Assembly: GCF_900112485.1 (NCBI RefSeq)
Contig: NZ_FOMG01000003.1
Location: 173,857 to 237,856, forward strand
From: Clostridium uliginosum
GTDB lineage: Bacteria; Bacillota; Clostridia; Clostridiales; Clostridiaceae
Direction: 5' to 3'
Length of the DNA stretch: 64,000 bases
The notes below the pieces were generated by a model. That model worked only from the letters and a program-made list of their open reading frames with translations, was not told the DNA's origin and did not search any database. Positions 8,273-17,620 of the stretch are shown one piece after another. A program made the position numbers and the translations under genes. Each line of letters opens with the position of its first letter. Position 1 is the first letter of the stretch.

Positions 8273-10495
8273 TTGACAAATGAAATTAAGATCTTATTAA
8301 AAGGATTAAATTGTGCTAACTGCGCTAATAAAATAGAAGCTAAGGTAAATGCTTTAAAAGAAATAAATGAAGCAAATATAAATTTTTCTCTTGGAATTAT
8401 TATAATAAGTATAAATGAAAAAAGTAATGAAGAAGAAGTTATTAATAAAATAAAAAAGATAGTTAAAGAATTAGAGCCAGATGTTGTTGTAAGTAAATAT
8501 AAAAAAAATAACAATAATTTAAAAATGTATAAAAGCTCATGTAAAGAAGGGGATTGTTGTTCTACGCACTATCATCTACATGAAAGTCATGGACATTCTC
8601 ACTCAAGTGATAATAATAATCATTCAAATGAAAATCATTCGCATTCATTTGAAAAAAAAGATTTTTTACAAAAAAATAGTTTAGCAATTATAGGAATTTT
8701 ACTGTATATCATAGCTATGTTTTTCAAAGAAAAGAGTTATTTGAATATAAGTCTATTTATTTTAAGCTATGCTTTAATTGGAGAAAATGTATTAAGAATT
8801 GCTTTTAAAAATATTTTAAGAGGAGAGGTGTTTGATGAGAATTTTTTAATGAGCATAGCTACATTAGGGGCTTTAGTTATAGGACAATATCCTGAAGCTG
8901 TAGGAGTTATGATATTTTATAAGATTGGAGAATTATTTCAAGGTTATGCTGTTAATAAATCAAGGAAGTCTATTACTTCACTTATGAACATTAGACCAGA
9001 GTATGCAAATCTCTTAACTAAAAGTGGAGAAAGAAAAGTCTCACCAGAGGAAGTTAAGGTAAATGATATAATTATAATTAAGCCAGGTGAGAGGGTTGCA
9101 CTTGATGGAATAATTTTTGAAGGAGAAGGTGCAATAGATACATCTGCATTAACAGGAGAATCTATGCCGAGAGAAGTATACAAAGATGATGAAATCTTGT
9201 CTGGAAGTATTAATTTAAATTCAGTTATTAAAGTTAAAGTTAATAAAAGCTTTGGAGAATCTACTATTTCTAGAATTTTAGAGATGGTTGAAAATGCAAG
9301 TAATAAAAAAGCTCCAACAGAACAGTTTATTACGAAATTTTCTAGGGTTTATACACCTATAGTCGTATTTTTAGCTTTAGCTGTTGCAATAATTCCTCCT
9401 ATTATAGTTAAAGGAGCAGTTTTTTCTGATTGGATTTATAGGGCATTAATTTTTTTAGTTATATCCTGTCCATGTGCTTTGGTTGTTTCTGTACCTTTAG
9501 GATTATTTGCAGGAATTGGAGGAGCATCTAAAAAGGGAGTGTTAGTTAAAGGCGGAAATTATCTTGAAGCTCTTAAAAAAATAGATACTGTTGTATTTGA
9601 TAAGACTGGAACGTTGACTAAAGGAGTATTTAAAGTTACTGAAATAAATTCACTATATATAGATAAAGATGAATTACTAAAGATTGTAGCATTAGCAGAA
9701 AGTTTTTCTAACCACCCAATAGCTCAATCAATAGTAAAGGCTTATAAGAAACAAATTAATAAAGAAGAAGTTAGTAATTATGAAGAATTATCAGGTCATG
9801 GAATAAAGGCTACGATTCAAGGCAAAGAAGTGATTTTAGGTAATTACAAATTAATGAAAGACAAAAATATTGATTGTGAAAAAGTAACTAAAGTAGGAAC
9901 AGTTGTTTATGTTTCAATTAATGGGGTATACAATGGAAATATAGTAATTGCGGATGAGGTAAAGGATGATTCGAAGGAATCAATAAAAAAATTAAAAGCT
10001 TTAGGTATAAACAAAATAGTTATGCTTACAGGAGATAGTAAATTAGTAGCAGAACAAGTTGCAATAGATCTTGGAGTAGATGATTTTAAGAGTGAGCTTT
10101 TACCAGTAGATAAAGTAGTACAGGTGGAAAATTTAATTAAAGAAAAAAAGTCAAATGGTAAGTTGATATTTGTAGGAGATGGAATTAACGATGCACCAGT
10201 ACTTGCAAGAGCAGACATAGGTGTAGCTATGGGGGGAATTGGATCAGATGCAGCAATAGAAGCAGCAGATGTCATATTAATGAAGGATAACCCACTAGCT
10301 TTAGTAGATGCCATTAAGGCTGGTAGAAAGACTAATAAAATATTGTGGCAAAATATTATTTTCTCACTTGGAATTAAAATAATTGTGTTAATACTTGGAA
10401 CTTTTGGATTAGCTACAATGTGGGAAGCCGTATTTGCAGATGTTGGAGTTACATTAATTGCAGTATTAAATTCTATGAGGGCACTTAAGATATAG
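8273..10495 (+). CDS. cadA: cadmium/zinc/lead-exporting P1B-type ATPase
   Basis: Inner-membrane heavy-metal efflux pump, 740 aa. An N-terminal heavy-metal-associated domain has GLNCANC (Cys14, Cys17), followed by a His-rich linker around residues 95-125 (HYHLHESHGHSH and further HS/HN pairs). Then come the P-type core signatures: TGES at ~294, the transmembrane metal-binding CPC at ~399-401, phosphorylation motif DKTGTLT at ~443, the SNHPIA HP locus and GDGINDAP at ~635. CPC with HMA and the CadC neighbour favour Zn/Cd/Pb rather than Cu. Start is TTG at 8273, with TAGGAGATG 7 nt upstream overlapping the cadC stop, so the two are translationally linked. Confidence 0.92.
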   Translation: MTNEIKILLKGLNCANCANKIEAKVNALKEINEANINFSLGIIIISINEKSNEEEVINKIKKIVKELEPDVVVSKYKKNNNNLKMYKSSCKEGDCCSTHYHLHESHGHSHSSDNNNHSNENHSHSFEKKDFLQKNSLAIIGILLYIIAMFFKEKSYLNISLFILSYALIGENVLRIAFKNILRGEVFDENFLMSIATLGALVIGQYPEAVGVMIFYKIGELFQGYAVNKSRKSITSLMNIRPEYANLLTKSGERKVSPEEVKVNDIIIIKPGERVALDGIIFEGEGAIDTSALTGESMPREVYKDDEILSGSINLNSVIKVKVNKSFGESTISRILEMVENASNKKAPTEQFITKFSRVYTPIVVFLALAVAIIPPIIVKGAVFSDWIYRALIFLVISCPCALVVSVPLGLFAGIGGASKKGVLVKGGNYLEALKKIDTVVFDKTGTLTKGVFKVTEINSLYIDKDELLKIVALAESFSNHPIAQSIVKAYKKQINKEEVSNYEELSGHGIKATIQGKEVILGNYKLMKDKNIDCEKVTKVGTVVYVSINGVYNGNIVIADEVKDDSKESIKKLKALGINKIVMLTGDSKLVAEQVAIDLGVDDFKSELLPVDKVVQVENLIKEKKSNGKLIFVGDGINDAPVLARADIGVAMGGIGSDAAIEAADVILMKDNPLALVDAIKAGRKTNKILWQNIIFSLGIKIIVLILGTFGLATMWEAVFADVGVTLIAVLNSMRALKI

Positions 10496-10510
10496 TTTAA
10501 AGATAAATAA

Positions 10511-10667
10511 GGCATTGTAAAATAAATAACGAGCAAAAGATTCTTAGAATTTTTTGAACTAGACAAAGAAGTAAAGGCAGTTAATATTATTGTTATTAGC
10601 TGCCTTTGCTGACGCAGTATAGTTAAAAAAGACAAGAAGACTAACTAGTTATTTATTTGGAGATGCC
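10511..10667. repeat. family 1 inverted-repeat element (subtype a)
   Basis: Left end GGCATTGTAAAATAAATAAC, right end CTAGTTATTTATTTGGAG then ATGCC, flanked by TAA on both sides. The central hairpin AAAGGCAG..CTGCCTTT is 157-bp element-internal. It lies 15 bp after the cadA stop. Confidence 0.85.
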
Positions 10668-10673
10668 TAAGTT

Positions 10674-10712
10674 AAAAAATCCAATTCATAAGATTTCATG
10701 AATTGGATTTTT
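10674..10712 (+). terminator. intrinsic terminator of the cad operon
   Basis: AAAAAATCCAATTCAT and ATGAATTGGATTTTT form a 14-15 bp stem and U-tract, immediately after the family 1 element. Confidence 0.8.
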
Positions 10713-10762
10713 AAATTCATATCTTATTTTTTAGATGCATAAGTTAAAGATTTATGGCAATA

Positions 10763-10791
10763 TTGACAATAAAATACTAAAAAAGTATACT
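10763..10791 (+). promoter_or_regulatory. mntP promoter
   Basis: TTGACA (10763-10768), 17 bp, TATACT (10786-10791). The 85-nt leader has no recognisable yybP-ykoY riboswitch. Confidence 0.65.
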
Positions 10792-10876
10792 ATAATTTTA
10801 AATAAGAAGATATTACTTCAGATAAAACTAGAAAAAAGTAGCTTTTTATATTATCATAAACTAGGGAGGAAAATAA

Positions 10877-11452
10877 ATGTCAATTGTATCAATCATATTT
10901 ATATCTATAGGGTTAGCTATGGATGCTTTTGCAGTGTCCCTTACTACGGGGCTTAAAGTGACAAAAGAAGAAAAAAGAAAAATTGCATTAAAAGCAGGAA
11001 TGTATTTTGGAGGATTTCAAGCATTAATGCCTTTAATTGGTTGGATTTTAGGAATAGGATTTAATCAATATATACAGCAATGGGATCATTGGATATCATT
11101 TATTTTATTAACTATTATAGGTGGGAAAATGATTTATGAATCTATAAATGGAAAAGATGATGATAATATTGACATCCATTCTAGTAAAAGATTTTTAATG
11201 TTAGCTATTGCAACTAGTATAGATGCTTTAGCTGTAGGAATTAGTTTTGCATTTTTAAATGTTAATATACTTATAGCAGTTTTCTTAATTGGAATAATTA
11301 CATTTATTACCAGTTGGGCAGCTGTATATATTGGAAAAATATTTGGAGAATTACTTAAAGACAAAGCTGAGATTATTGGAGGAGTAATTCTAATTTTAAT
11401 GGGAATACAAATTTTAGTTGAACATTTAGGATTATTAGAAAAACTAATTTAA
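10877..11452 (+). CDS. mntP: manganese efflux pump MntP
   Basis: Inner-membrane Mn(II) exporter of the MntP (YebN) family; 191 aa, six predicted helices in two related halves. The paired conserved aspartates are visible: Asp16 in GLAMDAFAVSLTTG and its counterpart in TSIDALAVGISF in the second half, the known signature of internally duplicated MntP. GGGAGG precedes ATG. The gene is alone under its own promoter, next to cadA, so the pair forms a metal-detoxification neighbourhood. I see no Mn riboswitch upstream, so its regulation is unclear. Confidence 0.88.
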   Translation: MSIVSIIFISIGLAMDAFAVSLTTGLKVTKEEKRKIALKAGMYFGGFQALMPLIGWILGIGFNQYIQQWDHWISFILLTIIGGKMIYESINGKDDDNIDIHSSKRFLMLAIATSIDALAVGISFAFLNVNILIAVFLIGIITFITSWAAVYIGKIFGELLKDKAEIIGGVILILMGIQILVEHLGLLEKLI

Positions 11453-11547
11453 TAAAATCAGAAAGTAAAATTAAGTAATATTTATTATAGAATAATAAAC
11501 TAAGATTGTGAAAAAATAGATTAAGTATTAAATAAGGAGAAAATATT

Positions 11548-12177
11548 ATGGATAAAAATAAAAATATATCTATGGCAGTTATAAAGAGATTACCCAAATA
11601 TCATAGGTATCTTAATGAGCTTATGAAAAATGATGTAGATAGAATTTCTTCAAAGGAATTAGGAGAAAAAATAGGATTTACGGCATCTCAAATTAGACAA
11701 GATTTAAATTGCTTTGGAGATTTTGGTCAACAAGGATATGGATATAATGTTAGAGAATTATATATTCAAATTAATTCTATATTAGGACTGGATGAAGAAT
11801 ATAATGCTGTGTTGGTTGGAGCTGGAAATATAGGGCAAGCAATAGCTAATTATAGTAGATTTGATAAACTAGGAATTATGATTACAGCAATCTTTGATGC
11901 TAACCCTAAATTAGTAGGAATGAGAATTAGAGATATTGAAATTAGGGATATTGATGAGTTAGGCGAATTCTTACATTGTCAATCAATAGATATTGGAGTA
12001 ATATGTGTTCCTAAGAAAAGTGCTCAAAAAGTCTCAGATGAATTAGTGCATGGAGGAATAAGAGGAATATGGAATTTTGCACCAATAGATTTGTGTGTTC
12101 CAGATGGAATTAAAGTAGAAAATGTTCATTTAAGTGAAAGTGTATCAACATTAATTTATCAATTACACCAACAATAA
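11548..12177 (+). CDS. rex: redox-sensing transcriptional repressor Rex
   Basis: NADH/NAD-sensing repressor of fermentation genes. The 209-aa protein has an N-terminal winged helix (SSKELGEKIGFTASQIRQDL, about residues 31-50) followed by the hallmark FGDFGQQGYGYNV, then a Rossmann fold with VGAGNIGQAI (~90-99). C-terminal residues form the domain-swapped dimer helix. AAGGAG lies upstream of ATG. It sits directly before the crt-bcd-etfBA-hbd operon, the same neighbourhood as in other clostridia, and a perfect Rex-type palindrome lies between them, so it probably controls that operon and perhaps the adjacent alcohol dehydrogenase and hydrogenase. Confidence 0.93.
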   Translation: MDKNKNISMAVIKRLPKYHRYLNELMKNDVDRISSKELGEKIGFTASQIRQDLNCFGDFGQQGYGYNVRELYIQINSILGLDEEYNAVLVGAGNIGQAIANYSRFDKLGIMITAIFDANPKLVGMRIRDIEIRDIDELGEFLHCQSIDIGVICVPKKSAQKVSDELVHGGIRGIWNFAPIDLCVPDGIKVENVHLSESVSTLIYQLHQQ

Positions 12178-12180
12178 TAG

Positions 12181-12218
12181 TCTTATAATTAATAATACTA
12201 TTATTGTTAATTATAAGA
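12181..12218 (+). terminator. hairpin after rex (no clear T-run)
   Basis: TCTTATAATTAATAATA (12181-12197) and TATTGTTAATTATAAGA (12202-12218) form a stem of about 17 bp with one mismatch; no run of T follows, so it may be a weak terminator or an mRNA 3' end. Confidence 0.45.
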
Positions 12219-12320
12219 ATAGTATAAAAAATCTGTTAATATATAATATTTTATTGCAAATAATATGGTTAAGTATTATAATTTTAATTGAAGGAAGATA
12301 ATTTCGATTATTTTTTTGAC

Positions 12321-12348
12321 GTTAATTGTTAATATTATAACAATTAAC
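12321..12348. promoter_or_regulatory. Rex operator upstream of the butyryl-CoA operon
   Basis: GTTAATTGTTA and TAACAATTAAC are an 11-bp perfect inverted repeat around ATATTA. The core TTGTTA-N6-TAACAA matches the known Rex consensus TTGTTAA-N4-TTAACAA with one changed base. TTGACG just upstream (12316-12321) may be a -35, but no well-spaced -10 could be assigned. Confidence 0.8.
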
Positions 12349-12575
12349 TAAAAAGTACTTTGTTTTCAACGTTATAATTTGAAAGTACTTACATTAATTT
12401 CAAATATGCAAAGCATATGAAATATATACTTTGAAAAAGTTTGCATATTAAATTCCTAAGGTGATAAATTTATTAATCAATATGTGGTTGAAATAAATTT
12501 AATTAATGAAAGAATGTAATTTTATTAATTATTAATTTATAAATAAAGAATTAAGTTTAAAGGAGGACTATAATC
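12349..12575 (+). other. long leader of the crt operon
   Basis: About 225 nt without a gene. It contains ATATGC-AAA-GCATAT and further small hairpins plus a repeated AAAGTACTT (12351-12359 and 12382-12390). No known riboswitch is recognised. Confidence 0.4.
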
Positions 12576-13358
12576 ATGGAATTAAAAAATGTGATTCTTG
12601 AAAAAGAAGGACATTTAGCTATTGTAACAATCAATAGACCAAAAGCTTTAAATGCATTGAACTCAGAAACATTAACAGATTTAAATTGTGTATTAGAAGA
12701 TTTAGAAAAAGATAGTAATGTATATGCAGTTATCTTAACTGGTGCTGGAGAAAAATCTTTTGTTGCTGGAGCAGATATTTCAGAAATGAAAGAGCTTAAT
12801 GAACAACAAGGTAAAGAATTTGGAATATTAGGTAATAATGTTTTTAGAAGATTAGAAAATTTAGATAAACCAGTTATTGCAGCTGTATCAGGATTTGCAC
12901 TTGGTGGTGGATGTGAATTAGCTATGTCATGTGATATAAGAATAGTTTCTGAAAAGGCGAAATTTGGCCAACCAGAAGCAGGACTTGGAATAACTCCAGG
13001 ATTTGGTGGTACTCAAAGATTACCAAGAATAGTAGGACTTGGAAAAGCTAAAGAACTAATCTATACTTGTGATATCATCAAAGCTGATGAAGCACTTAGA
13101 ATAGGATTAGCTAATAAAGTAGTTTCACTAGAAAACTTAATGGATGAAGCAAAAGCTATGGCAAATAAAATTATAGCTAACGCTCCTATTGCTGTTAAGC
13201 TTTGTAAGGATGCAATTAATAGAGGAATGCAAGTTGACATAGATAAAGCTGTGTTAATTGAAGCACAAGATTTTGGAAAGTGTTTTGCATCAGAAGATCA
13301 AACTGAAGGAATGACTGCATTCTTAGATAGAAGAGAAAAAAGCTTCAAGAACAAATAA
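12576..13358 (+). CDS. crt: 3-hydroxybutyryl-CoA dehydratase (crotonase)
   Basis: Dehydrates (S)-3-hydroxybutyryl-CoA to crotonyl-CoA in the butyrate/butanol pathway. 260 aa, full length. Enoyl-CoA hydratase features are the oxyanion-hole region FVAGADISEM and GFALGGGCELAMSCD, with both catalytic glutamates present: Glu114 in GGCE and Glu134 in GQPEAGLGITPG. A strong AAAGGAGG precedes ATG. It is first gene of the crt-bcd-etfB-etfA-hbd operon, downstream of the Rex operator. Confidence 0.96.
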   Translation: MELKNVILEKEGHLAIVTINRPKALNALNSETLTDLNCVLEDLEKDSNVYAVILTGAGEKSFVAGADISEMKELNEQQGKEFGILGNNVFRRLENLDKPVIAAVSGFALGGGCELAMSCDIRIVSEKAKFGQPEAGLGITPGFGGTQRLPRIVGLGKAKELIYTCDIIKADEALRIGLANKVVSLENLMDEAKAMANKIIANAPIAVKLCKDAINRGMQVDIDKAVLIEAQDFGKCFASEDQTEGMTAFLDRREKSFKNK

Positions 13359-13447
13359 TCTTTTATAAAATATAAGTTGAAAATCTATTGCAGATTTATA
13401 TATAATCAATCATCAATAGGGTGTAATCAATAAGGAGGGTAATTTAA

Positions 13448-14587
13448 ATGAATTTCCAATTAACTAGAGAACAAGAATTAGTACAACAAATGGTTAGAGA
13501 ATTCGCAGAAAACGAAGTAAAACCAATTGCTGCTGAAGTCGATGAAACTGAAAGATTCCCAATGGAAAACGTTCAAAAAATGGCTAAGCTAGGCATGATG
13601 GGTATCCCATTTGCTAAAGAATTTGGAGGTGCTGGTGGAGATGTTCTTTCATACATAATAACTGTTGAAGAATTATCAAAAGTATGTGCTACAACAGGTG
13701 TTATAGTTTCAGCTCATACTTCATTATGTGCATCAGTAATCAATGAACATGGTACTCCAGCTCAAAAAGAAAAATATTTACCAGAACTTTGCCAAGGCAA
13801 GAAAATTGGTGCTTTTGGTTTAACTGAACCAGGTGCTGGAACAGATGCTGCTGGACAACAAACAACAGCTGTATTAGACGGAGATCACTATGTATTAAAC
13901 GGATCAAAAATCTTCATAACTAATGGTGGAGTTGCTGAAACTTTCATAATATTTGCTATGACAGATAAGAGTCAAGGAACTAAAGGAATCACTGGATTTA
14001 TAGTAGAAAAGGATTTCCCAGGATTCTCAATAGGTAAACTTGAAGATAAGATGGGAATTAGAGGATCTTCAACTACTGAACTTGTAATGGTAGATTGTAT
14101 AGTACCAAAAGAAAACATGATTGGAAAAGAAGGTAAGGGATTTGGTATAGCAATGAAGACTCTTGATGGAGGAAGAATTGGTATAGCAGCTCAAGCTTTA
14201 GGTATAGCAGAAGGTGCTTTTGAAGAAGCAGTTAACTACATGAAAGAAAGAAAACAATTCGGAAGAGCATTATCAGCACAACAAGGTTTACAATGGTATA
14301 TTGCTGAAATGGACGTTAAGATAGAAGCTGCAAAACATTTAGTATATAAAGCTGCATGCAAGAAGCAAAACAAAGAACCATACACAGTTGATGCTGCAAG
14401 AGCTAAATTATTTGCCGCAGAAGTTGCAATGGAAGTTACAACTAAGGCAGTTCAAATCTTTGGTGGATATGGTTACACTAAGGATTATCCAGTAGAAAGA
14501 ATGATGAGAGATGCTAAGATAACTGAAATTTATGAAGGAACTTCAGAAGTTCAAAAGATGGTTATCGCAGGAAGCATTTTAAGATAG
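13448..14587 (+). CDS. bcd: butyryl-CoA dehydrogenase
   Basis: FAD acyl-CoA dehydrogenase that, with EtfAB, reduces crotonyl-CoA to butyryl-CoA while bifurcating electrons from NADH to ferredoxin and crotonyl-CoA. The 379-aa chain shows AFGLTEPGAGTDA in the flavin/substrate region, GGRIGIAAQALGIAEGAF, the QIFGGYGYTKDYPVER signature, and the catalytic-base motif YEGTSE with Glu363. AAGGAGGG precedes ATG. Placed immediately before etfB (13-nt gap), so the complex is co-translated. Confidence 0.96.
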   Translation: MNFQLTREQELVQQMVREFAENEVKPIAAEVDETERFPMENVQKMAKLGMMGIPFAKEFGGAGGDVLSYIITVEELSKVCATTGVIVSAHTSLCASVINEHGTPAQKEKYLPELCQGKKIGAFGLTEPGAGTDAAGQQTTAVLDGDHYVLNGSKIFITNGGVAETFIIFAMTDKSQGTKGITGFIVEKDFPGFSIGKLEDKMGIRGSSTTELVMVDCIVPKENMIGKEGKGFGIAMKTLDGGRIGIAAQALGIAEGAFEEAVNYMKERKQFGRALSAQQGLQWYIAEMDVKIEAAKHLVYKAACKKQNKEPYTVDAARAKLFAAEVAMEVTTKAVQIFGGYGYTKDYPVERMMRDAKITEIYEGTSEVQKMVIAGSILR

Positions 14588-14600
14588 GAGGCTTTTATTA

Positions 14601-15383
14601 ATGAATATAGTAGTTTGTGTAAAACAAGTTCCAGATACTACAGTTGTAAAGATTGATCCTAAAACAGGTACACTAATAAGAGATGGTGTTCCATCAATTA
14701 TTAATCCAGAAGATAAGCATGCATTAGAAGGTGCATTACAATTAAAAGAAACTATTGGTGCAAAGGTAACAGTTGTTAGCATGGGTCTTCCAATGGCTAA
14801 GGCTGCATTAAGAGAAGCACTATGTATGGGAGCTGATGAAGCTATCCTTTTAACAGACAGAGCATTAGGTGGAGCGGATACTTTAGCTACTTCAAAAGCT
14901 TTAGCTGGAGTAATATCTAAGTTAGATTATGATTTAGTATTTGCTGGAAGACAAGCAATCGATGGAGATACTGCTCAAGTTGGACCAGAAATAGCTGAAC
15001 ATTTAAACATACCTCAAGTTACTTATGTTCAAGGCGTTGAAGTAAAAGAAGCAGGAACATTATTAGTAAATAGAGCATTAGAAGATGGATATGAAAAGAT
15101 TGAAATAAAAACTCCATGTCTATTAACTGCAATTGAAGAATTAAATGAAGCAAGATATATGCATGTTTCAAATATATTCTCAACTAACGATGATCAAATC
15201 AAAGTTATGAGTGCAGACGATATAGATGTAGACAAGGCTGAATTAGGACTTAAAGGTTCACCTACTAAGGTTAAAAAGTCAATGACTAAGGAAGTTAAAG
15301 GAGCAGGCGAAGTTGTAAACAAGCCAGCTAAAGAAGCAGTAAGTTATGTGTTAGGCAAATTACAAGAGAAACACTACATCTAG
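14601..15383 (+). CDS. etfB: electron transfer flavoprotein, beta subunit
   Basis: Partner of EtfA in the Bcd-Etf bifurcating complex; binds the bifurcating flavin together with EtfA. 260 aa with the EtfB opening MNIVVCVKQVPDTT, the LCMGADEAILLTD segment and the FAGRQAIDGDTAQVGPEIAEHL region typical of the family. AGGAGG ribosome site at 14587-14592 overlaps the bcd stop. It lies between bcd and etfA as in other butyrate clostridia. Confidence 0.95.
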   Translation: MNIVVCVKQVPDTTVVKIDPKTGTLIRDGVPSIINPEDKHALEGALQLKETIGAKVTVVSMGLPMAKAALREALCMGADEAILLTDRALGGADTLATSKALAGVISKLDYDLVFAGRQAIDGDTAQVGPEIAEHLNIPQVTYVQGVEVKEAGTLLVNRALEDGYEKIEIKTPCLLTAIEELNEARYMHVSNIFSTNDDQIKVMSADDIDVDKAELGLKGSPTKVKKSMTKEVKGAGEVVNKPAKEAVSYVLGKLQEKHYI

Positions 15384-15405
15384 GATAATAGGAGGGTAAT
15401 TTATT

Positions 15406-16413
15406 ATGAATATAACTGATTACAAAGGCGTTTGGGTCTTTGCAGAACAAAGAGAAGGCGAATTACAAAAAGTATCTTTAGAATTACTTGGTGAAGGTAG
15501 AAAGATAGCAGATAAATTAGGAGTTAAGTTAACAGCTTTATTACTAGGAAATAATATTCAAGGATTATCTAAAACATTAGCAGAACATGGTGCAGATGAA
15601 GTTTTAGTTGCAGATGATAAAAACTTAGAACACTATACTACTGATGCTTATACAAAAGTTATTTGCGATTTAGCAAATGATAGAAAACCAGGAATATTAT
15701 TTATAGGAGCTACTTTCATTGGAAGAGATTTAGGTCCAAGAGTTGCAGCTAGATTATCAACTGGATTAACTGCTGACTGTACATCATTAGATGTTGAAGT
15801 TGCAGAAGGAGCTTTATTAGCTACTAGACCAGCATTTGGTGGTAACTTAATGGCTACAATTGCTTGTCCAGAACATAGACCACAAATGGCTACAGTAAGA
15901 CCAGGAGTTTTCGGAAAAATCAACACTGACGGAAGTAACTGTAAAGTAGAAAAAGTTGAAGTTAAACTTTCTGATAGTGATGTTAGAACTAAGGTTATAG
16001 AAATAATTAAGGCACACAAAGATGTTGTAGATATTTCAGAAGCTAAGGTATTAGTAGCTGGTGGTAGAGGAATGGGTTCAAAAGAAAACTTTGCACTACT
16101 AGCAGAATTAGCAGAAGCTTTAGAAGGAACTGTAGCTGGATCAAGAGCTGCCATTGATAATGGATGGATAGACAGAGATTACCAAGTTGGTCAAACTGGT
16201 AAGACAGTAAGACCATCAATCTATATAGCTTGCGGTATTTCAGGAGCTATTCAACACGTTGCTGGTATGCAAGACTCAGATATGATTATAGCAATAAACA
16301 AAGATGAAACTGCACCAATGATGAAAGTTGCAGATTACGCTATAGTTGGAGATGTTACTAAGGTTTTACCTGAATTAATAGCTCAAGCTAAAGCTATAAA
16401 GAGTGCTGAATAA
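15406..16413 (+). CDS. etfA: electron transfer flavoprotein, alpha subunit
   Basis: 335-aa EtfA. The N-terminal half has the HGADEVLVAD and FIGATFIGRDLGPRVAARL segments. The C-terminal FAD domain has the diagnostic SRAAIDNGWI, QVGQTGKTVRP and ACGISGAIQH stretches that hold the electron-shuttling FAD. GGAGGG precedes ATG 22 nt after etfB. It has no N-terminal ferredoxin domain, unlike some clostridial EtfAs. A strong stem-loop without a U-run follows before hbd. Confidence 0.95.
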   Translation: MNITDYKGVWVFAEQREGELQKVSLELLGEGRKIADKLGVKLTALLLGNNIQGLSKTLAEHGADEVLVADDKNLEHYTTDAYTKVICDLANDRKPGILFIGATFIGRDLGPRVAARLSTGLTADCTSLDVEVAEGALLATRPAFGGNLMATIACPEHRPQMATVRPGVFGKINTDGSNCKVEKVEVKLSDSDVRTKVIEIIKAHKDVVDISEAKVLVAGGRGMGSKENFALLAELAEALEGTVAGSRAAIDNGWIDRDYQVGQTGKTVRPSIYIACGISGAIQHVAGMQDSDMIIAINKDETAPMMKVADYAIVGDVTKVLPELIAQAKAIKSAE

Positions 16414-16433
16414 TTTAAATATTGCAGACTTTA

Positions 16434-16469
16434 ATCCTTCATCAAAAGATTTATATTTTGATGAAGGAT
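16434..16469 (+). other. intercistronic stem-loop between etfA and hbd
   Basis: ATCCTTCATCAAAA and TTTTGATGAAGGAT form a perfect 14-bp stem with an 8-nt loop. No T-run follows, and hbd is part of the same operon, so it may be an mRNA stabiliser or processing site rather than a terminator. Confidence 0.65.
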
Positions 16470-16501
16470 ACTTATAAATAAAAAAATTTAAGGGGGAATA
16501 A

Positions 16502-17353
16502 TTGATGAAAAAGATTTTTGTACTTGGTGCTGGAACAATGGGTGCTGGAATAGTTCAAGCGTTCGCACAACATGGTTATGAAGTAATTGTAAGAGATATA
16601 AAAGATGAATTTGTTGAAAGAGGAATAGCTGGAATCAACAAAGGTTTAACTAAGCAAGTTGCTAAAGGAAAGATGACTGAAGAAGTTAAAGAAGAAATTC
16701 TTTCAAGAATATCAGGAACAACTGATATGAAGTTAGCTGCTGACTGTGATTTAGTAGTGGAAGCTGCTATTGAAAACATGAAAATTAAGAGAGAAATATT
16801 TGCTGAATTAGATGGTATCTGTAAAGAATCAACTATATTAGCATCAAATACTTCTTCATTATCAATAACAGAAGTTGCTTCAGCTACAAAGAGAGCAGAT
16901 AAGGTTATAGGAATGCATTTCTTTAACCCAGCTCCAGTAATGAAGTTAGTTGAAGTTATCAGAGGAATGGCTACATCACAAGAAACTTTTGATAAAGTTA
17001 AAGAATTATCAGTTGCTATTGAAAAGAACCCTGTAGAAGTTGCAGAAGCTCCAGGATTCGTAGTAAACAGAATTCTTATCCCAATGATTAATGAAGCTAT
17101 CGGAATATATGCAGAAGGAATCGCTTCAGTTGAAGATATAGATACAGCTATGAAATATGGCGCTAATCACCCAATGGGACCTTTAGCATTAGGAGATCTT
17201 ATTGGATTAGACGTTTGCTTAGCTATCATGGATGTTTTATATAATGAAACAGGAGATACTAAGTACAGAGCTCACAGCTTATTAAGAAAGTATGTAAGAG
17301 CTGGATGGTTAGGAAGAAAATCAGGAAAAGGATTCTACGATTATTCAAGATAA
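16502..17353 (+). CDS. hbd: 3-hydroxybutyryl-CoA dehydrogenase
   Basis: Reduces acetoacetyl-CoA to (S)-3-hydroxybutyryl-CoA, feeding crt. The ORF opens ATGATGAAA at 16502 or ATG 16505; AAGGGGG ends 8-11 nt upstream, so ATG 16505 is equally possible. Visible are the Rossmann motif [40 protein letters not shown], the catalytic histidine in [17 protein letters not shown], and [15 protein letters not shown]-terminal GKGFYDYS is typical. 283 aa, full length. It is last gene of the operon and is followed by a strong terminator. Confidence 0.96.
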   Translation: MMKKIFVLGAGTMGAGIVQAFAQHGYEVIVRDIKDEFVERGIAGINKGLTKQVAKGKMTEEVKEEILSRISGTTDMKLAADCDLVVEAAIENMKIKREIFAELDGICKESTILASNTSSLSITEVASATKRADKVIGMHFFNPAPVMKLVEVIRGMATSQETFDKVKELSVAIEKNPVEVAEAPGFVVNRILIPMINEAIGIYAEGIASVEDIDTAMKYGANHPMGPLALGDLIGLDVCLAIMDVLYNETGDTKYRAHSLLRKYVRAGWLGRKSGKGFYDYSR

Positions 17354-17366
17354 TTGTAGGTGAAAT

Positions 17367-17403
17367 AAAAACTCCCAAAAGCAATTTGCTTTTGGGAGTT
17401 TTT
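17367..17403 (+). terminator. strong intrinsic terminator of the butyryl-CoA operon
   Basis: AAAACTCCCAAAAGCAA and TTGCTTTTGGGAGTTTT, a perfect 17-bp stem with U-tract. Confidence 0.95.
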
Positions 17404-17620
17404 AACATTTTTAGAGTTTTTCTAAAAAAAGAAAGGTATTACCAATATGCTTGTAGAAATAGTATATGTAGTAATATAAATGTTATTAATAGTATTATAT
17501 ATTTTGAATTACAACAATTGTAAAGAATTACAGTAGTTATAAACAATTACTATTTTAATGAACAAAGTTTATTAAAACATATGTGTTACAAAAAAATATT
17601 TTAGGAGGGTTATTAAAATT

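Noticed and set aside
9907..10635. 242-codon reverse-strand ORF opposite cadA
   Set aside because: Lies antisense to the conserved ATPase core, with low-complexity composition and no ribosome site; a shadow of cadA.
10721..10876. yybP-ykoY manganese riboswitch before mntP
   Set aside because: Leader is only about 85 nt and lacks the conserved loops.
10735..10956. 73-aa ORF overlapping the start of mntP
   Set aside because: Overlaps promoter, leader and the real mntP frame; no family features.
17305..17523. 72-aa ORF overlapping the hbd 3' end and the terminator
   Set aside because: Runs through the strong terminator hairpin; not plausible as a gene.
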